From: Bacteroidales bacterium
Lineage (GTDB): Bacteria; Bacteroidota; Bacteroidia; Bacteroidales; UBA12077
Assembly: GCA_030156305.1 (NCBI GenBank)
Contig: JASGMZ010000104.1
Location: 1 to 9,456 of the forward strand
DNA length: 9,456 bases
Reading direction: 5' to 3'
Positions 6,603-9,456 of this stretch are shown piece by piece. The position numbers were made by a program, and so were the translations under genes. Below the pieces are notes generated by a model. That model had not been told where the DNA came from, made no database searches, and saw only the letters and a list, made by a program, of their open reading frames with translations. Positions within the stretch are counted from its first letter, which is position 1. Every line of letters begins with the position of its first letter.

Positions 6603-7847
6603 TTATTTTAGTCCAAAGATAAGCGGCAGAATAAATATCACAATAATTGTATAACCTGCATAGATGTCCAAATACTTTGCTACTGTTTTTTCAACACTAT
6701 TTAACTGGTCAGGGTTAAAATAGGACTTATATAAGTTTCTTGCTATAAGTATCTGGTTCACAAAAATCAGGATATTTGAAATTAATACTACTGTTCGGTT
6801 TGGTGTTAGGCCTTCGGTAGCTCTTGAAATTATTGCAATGAATGCAATTGAATTGATAATGATTGCCAGGAATGCCAATAAAAATAAAATTAAGACATTA
6901 ATATTTTTCTTTTTTGATTTATCCAATTCTGAAACAGAAAACACAATGAGTGCCATTACAGCTATAAGCATGACATTAAATATGAGTAATAAATTTCTGT
7001 CCTGAAAAACATTACTATTTGAAAAAATCAGTGAAACTAAATATATACTAAGCGTTATGAGCACCAAAGGGGAAAAAACTTGTGCGATTACAGGAGCTAT
7101 TTTATTTGTAATCGTTGGATAGAGGCGAATTAAATAAAACGCAATTATGGGTGCAGCTACGCCTCCAATAATGGCTATATTTTCCATATAAAATTGTTCA
7201 ATATTCATATGGATAGCTGAAAACAGGCCAATTGTAATCCCTGTAAGCAAGCCGCCTGCGATTAAAAATAAACCGGTCATTATAAGTAATTCGCCATTAA
7301 AACGGATAAATGCTATTCGTTTGGCCATATTTTTATAATCAAAAGCAATATAGGCTAAACCGAACAGACACCATAACAATAAAGGGGCGTGAATTATAGA
7401 AAGCATGACAGAATCACTTTCTGTGTTGGGTAATAGGTTAATGAAAAGCGTTAATGTCACTACAATTGCGCCATAAGTTGACAGGCGTTTTAAATTAAAA
7501 ATTTTATTTTGCCATAATGTATAAAGAATAATACCATTGAATACAATGATTGGCAAATTCTTCGGATAAAAGAACTCCGTGTTGATTTGCGGAAATATTG
7601 CCGGAAGTTTGGCTAATAATCCGGTAACAAGAGAAAGAAGCAGTACCACCCATAATTCTCTTTTTGAAAAGACTCCTGCTTTTATTTGGGTTTCGTGCGC
7701 CAAACGAATTTCCCAAAACCTTACTAAATCTGTAGGATACTTATCTGAAATTTCGGCAAACGATTTTGAAAAATCCTGTTTATTTTGCTGATACAATTTT
7801 TCAAGGGTTTCAGGATTGGTGATGTTTTTTATTATGCTATTTTTCAT
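6603..7847 (-). CDS. Polytopic inner-membrane protein, possibly DUF4153-like
   Basis: A 414-aa protein with a soluble N-terminus of about 60 residues rich in charged amino acids, then roughly 11 hydrophobic segments: about 64-85, 97-112, 122-140, 147-169, 185-209, 222-241, 250-275, 286-306, 315-340, 351-372 and 396-413. The SRATEGLTPNR stretch (341-351) just before a membrane segment recalls the LTPNR motif of DUF4153 proteins. That assignment is from memory and only moderately supported; the protein is shorter than many DUF4153 members. No catalytic motif, transport signature or metal site stands out, so no function is proposed. ATG at 7847 follows an A-rich leader with a -7 element at 7889-7896. 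Its last codons overlap the promoter of the ispH cluster. It is separated from the porin-like gene by 367 bases, so it is probably its own transcription unit. Confidence 0.85.
   Translation of the reverse strand: MKNSIIKNITNPETLEKLYQQNKQDFSKSFAEISDKYPTDLVRFWEIRLAHETQIKAGVFSKRELWVVLLLSLVTGLLAKLPAIFPQINTEFFYPKNLPIIVFNGIILYTLWQNKIFNLKRLSTYGAIVVTLTLFINLLPNTESDSVMLSIIHAPLLLWCLFGLAYIAFDYKNMAKRIAFIRFNGELLIMTGLFLIAGGLLTGITIGLFSAIHMNIEQFYMENIAIIGGVAAPIIAFYLIRLYPTITNKIAPVIAQVFSPLVLITLSIYLVSLIFSNSNVFQDRNLLLIFNVMLIAVMALIVFSVSELDKSKKKNINVLILFLLAFLAIIINSIAFIAIISRATEGLTPNRTVVLISNILIFVNQILIARNLYKSYFNPDQLNSVEKTVAKYLDIYAGYTIIVIFILPLIFGLK
6614..6643 (-). promoter_or_regulatory. Bacteroidota-type promoter for ispH-pfkA-priA
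   Basis: On the minus strand TTG (6643-6641) is followed after 19 bases by TATCTTTG (6621-6614), a full match to TTG / TAnnTTTG. It lies within the last codons of the membrane-protein gene. Transcription would start near 6608, leaving a leader of about 100 bases before the ispH ATG. No equally good match was found before pfkA or priA, consistent with one shared transcript. Confidence 0.65.
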
Positions 7848-7888
7848 GTGTTTATTTTTTAATTGTTTTTAAGGCCATATGGAACTTT

Positions 7889-7896
7889 CAAATTTA
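7889..7896 (-). promoter_or_regulatory. Promoter -7 element for the membrane-protein gene
   Basis: TAAATTTG on the minus strand matches the TAnnTTTG -7 consensus and lies 41 bases before the ATG at 7847. No TTG is present at the expected 19-21 base spacing, so this is a partial promoter match that may need an activator, or a chance match. Confidence 0.4.
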
Positions 7897-8021
7897 ATCG
7901 TCTCCTTTTGTGAACTTTTGCTCATGAGAGTTTCGCAGGATAAAGCCCCTTTCTTACACTTGATAAGCCTATTTGTAAATTCAAGCCCATTGTCTGTTAA
8001 AACTTGTGTATTGGCTTAAAA

Positions 8022-8094
8022 AAGTTTACAGTAAAACATTAAAATTCTGCTATAAATTTACACATAATTTTTAGTCCTGTAATAAGTTTACAGT
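8022..8094. repeat. Three spaced AAGTTTACA-like direct repeats
   Basis: aagtttacagt occurs exactly at 8022-8032 and 8084-8094, and a variant, aaatttaca, at 8054-8062. Start-to-start distances are 32 and 30 bases, about three DNA helix turns. The block lies upstream of the membrane-protein gene and directly beside the 8100-8154 hairpin. It could be a set of binding sites for a regulator, but AT-rich DNA produces such matches by chance fairly easily. Confidence 0.4.
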
Positions 8095-8099
8095 TTATT

Positions 8100-8154
8100 T
8101 TCAAATTCTAATGGAGAAGTGACGCGTAGCGAAACGGCCCCATTAGAATTTGAA
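8100..8154. repeat. Large hairpin with 15-bp perfect arms downstream of the porin-like gene
   Basis: Left arm ttcaaattctaatgg (8100-8114) and right arm ccattagaatttgaa (8140-8154) are exact reverse complements around a 25-base GC-richer loop (8115-8139). The loop contains gacgcgtagcgaa (8121-8133), close to the loop of the hairpin at 66-94. It lies 60 bases past the stop codon of the porin-like gene. It may end or stabilise that transcript, but no U tract follows on the minus strand (the next bases are aataaactg), so a classical intrinsic terminator is not clear. Confidence 0.75.
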
Positions 8155-8214
8155 GTCCCGCAATATTCCCTTGATTTGAGTATTGGCTCGTATGTGCTTG
8201 CTATGGTGTCTTGG

Positions 8215-9456
8215 CTAAAAGCTGTACTTTAATTTAAACATTAACATATTATAATCTTTTAATGCGGTAAACAGGTTATCGCCTTTGCCGTCAAAAATTG
8301 ATGCTGAAAGGGTTATTTCTGTGTTGGGGGTTGCCTGGTAAGAAATCTGGGGTAAATAGGCAATGGCGTAATTTTCTTTGATATCACTCCAGTCGGTTAC
8401 AATAAATCCGCCTTCGATTGGTATTATTTTAAGCTTTTCATTGAAAAATGTTTTTTCGTAGCGTAAAAAGAAATAATCATTTAGTTCGTCAGCACCTCTT
8501 TCATGAATAAAGCCATGCAGGTATTGCATGTTAAGATAGGAGCCGTCAGCGAAAAAATAATCGCCACCTACCACAAATTTTAGGTAAGGATTATTTTTTT
8601 CCAACAACACTGAATCCTGTGTAACCGGTGCAGGAGAACCCGGGTAGAATGCTGATAAATCAGTGATCATCTTAATGTCAGTGTCAGGTACAAATGCGGC
8701 AGCTTCGGCCCAAACACCAAATCCTGCTATACTTGTTACTAAATCAGCTCCAAGGATATGTGTCCTTGCATACGATAGTTGTGAATTTATATTTACCCCA
8801 CCAAGCGTATCAACCGGAATAAAAGTGTTTTTTGTGGCGAAAGGCAAGCCATCATATCCCCAAACATAGCTTAAAGAAAAATTAACCCCCTTAGCAAATC
8901 CTTTGAATTTTAAACCTGCCGAAGAGCTTTCGCCCAAATTATATTTTGGCATCATTAACGTATCAGAAACACTTTTTAATACCATTCCACCCGGCATTTC
9001 CATTGTGGGATTCAGGATATCTGCAAAAATTCCAATGGGCATATTTGCAGGCTGGAAAAAAGGGACAAAAACGCCCTGCAAAGAAAAGTCGTTATTAATA
9101 TAGTAATTCAAGTTGATGGCATCGGAGCCCCTGCGGCGGCTAAAATCAAGGATATCCTCCAAATCCAACGGATTAAGATTGTCGGTTGGATTCAATTCGT
9201 CGGCAGTTCCCCAAACAATGCGTTGACGCCCAATGCTTAAGTCTAAGCTTTTAGTTAGAAAACCATTTAATTGAACATAAGCTTCCCTGACTTCAAGATT
9301 ATACGGGTCAATAATCCCTTTATTATAAAGGTCTGATGATGAATTAATATCGGGCAGGCCAATATTGCGTAACCATACCTCGCTATAAAAGTTAGAATTT
9401 CCAGCTACCCGTTTGTCAAGGTTTAAAGTCAGACGGTTTTCGTTCCAGGCCCAATC
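8215..9456 (-). CDS. Outer-membrane beta-barrel protein, DUF1302-like (N-terminus outside window)
   Basis: The reading frame is open to the window edge, so at least 413 residues are present and the signal peptide and true start are missing. The protein has alternating-strand sequence rich in aromatic residues and ends in MFKLKYSF, with the terminal Phe typical of outer-membrane barrels. The key stretch is IGRQRIVWGTADELNP followed by TDNLNPLDL (75-99 of the visible part), which resembles the GRQ...WG...NP..D signature of DUF1302-type porins. It probably sits in the outer membrane as a channel or accessory barrel. DUF1302 proteins in some genomes accompany MMPL/RND exporters, but the upstream neighbour is not visible. 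A TTG-initiated start at 9195 would cut through this motif and is not credible. Barrel class is fairly sure; substrate unknown. Confidence 0.75.
   Translation of the reverse strand, partial: DWAWNENRLTLNLDKRVAGNSNFYSEVWLRNIGLPDINSSSDLYNKGIIDPYNLEVREAYVQLNGFLTKSLDLSIGRQRIVWGTADELNPTDNLNPLDLEDILDFSRRRGSDAINLNYYINNDFSLQGVFVPFFQPANMPIGIFADILNPTMEMPGGMVLKSVSDTLMMPKYNLGESSSAGLKFKGFAKGVNFSLSYVWGYDGLPFATKNTFIPVDTLGGVNINSQLSYARTHILGADLVTSIAGFGVWAEAAAFVPDTDIKMITDLSAFYPGSPAPVTQDSVLLEKNNPYLKFVVGGDYFFADGSYLNMQYLHGFIHERGADELNDYFFLRYEKTFFNEKLKIIPIEGGFIVTDWSDIKENYAIAYLPQISYQATPNTEITLSASIFDGKGDNLFTALKDYNMLMFKLKYSF

Larger units (their letters stand above)
7848..8214. other. 367-base gene-free stretch between the porin-like gene and the membrane protein
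   Basis: I find no credible coding frame or RNA gene here. Reading with transcription, it holds the 3' flank of the porin-like gene (8214-8155), a strong hairpin (8100-8154), an AT-rich part with three AAGTTTACA-like repeats (8022-8094), and the leader of the membrane-protein gene with a TAAATTTG -7 element (7896-7889). The layout fits a terminator or mRNA-end region followed by a regulated promoter. Confidence 0.6.

Noticed and set aside
8022..8094. CRISPR-like array
   Set aside because: There are only three short, imperfect repeats in AT-rich DNA, with spacers that resemble background; no cas gene is nearby.
8115..8139. Integron attC-like or mobile-element site in the hairpin
   Set aside because: No GTTRRRY/RYYYAAC core boxes, no integrase and no target-site duplication are visible.
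8008..8188. Direct repeat gtattggct (8008-8016 and 8180-8188)
   Set aside because: A 9-base match in several hundred bases of AT-rich sequence is near chance level, and the flanks do not match.
9193..9195. TTG as start codon of the porin-like protein
   Set aside because: The frame continues upstream to the window edge and carries the conserved GRQ...WG motif immediately before this codon.

Overview
The window looks like an ordinary chromosomal stretch of a Bacteroidota bacterium, probably a member of the Bacteroidales/Marinilabiliales/Flavobacteriia side. The clues are AT-rich DNA, start codons without Shine-Dalgarno sequences, two good TTG-N19/20-TAnnTTTG promoters (the Bacteroidota sigma-factor consensus), and the style of the encoded PriA, PfkA and IspH proteins. 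The phylum call is inferred from these features; no marker RNA gene is present. All eight supported genes lie on the minus strand, so transcription runs from high to low coordinates.

In order of transcription: (1) 9456-8215, the C-terminal part of an outer-membrane beta-barrel protein resembling the DUF1302 type, cut by the window edge. (2) 8214-7848, a 367-base gene-free stretch with a 15-bp-stem hairpin, three spaced AAGTTTACA-like repeats and a promoter -7 element. (3) 7847-6603, a protein with about 11 membrane segments, perhaps DUF4153-like. (4) 6509-2146, the tight cluster ispH-pfkA-priA with gaps of 11 and 12 bases, driven by a promoter lying inside the 3' end of gene (3). (5) 2097-1205, two small exported proteins, an FMN-binding-domain protein and a DUF4440/SnoaL-like lipoprotein, whose first 19 coding bases are identical. 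(6) 1133-138, a stand-alone heptose-7-phosphate kinase (rfaE1/hldA type) with its own promoter and a GTG start. (7) 137-1, a gene-free stretch with a perfect 20-bp palindrome and two further inverted repeats.

The genes are mostly housekeeping: isoprenoid precursor synthesis (IspH, MEP pathway), glycolysis (PfkA), replication restart (PriA) and LPS heptose precursor synthesis (RfaE1). The two small exported proteins after priA are the least explained. I do not see a convincing new multi-gene system. The most unusual signals are two intergenic hairpins (66-94 and 8100-8154) whose stems are unrelated but whose 13-base loop cores match closely, the duplicated gene start in the two small exported proteins, and a Lys in place of a normally Arg active-site residue of PfkA.
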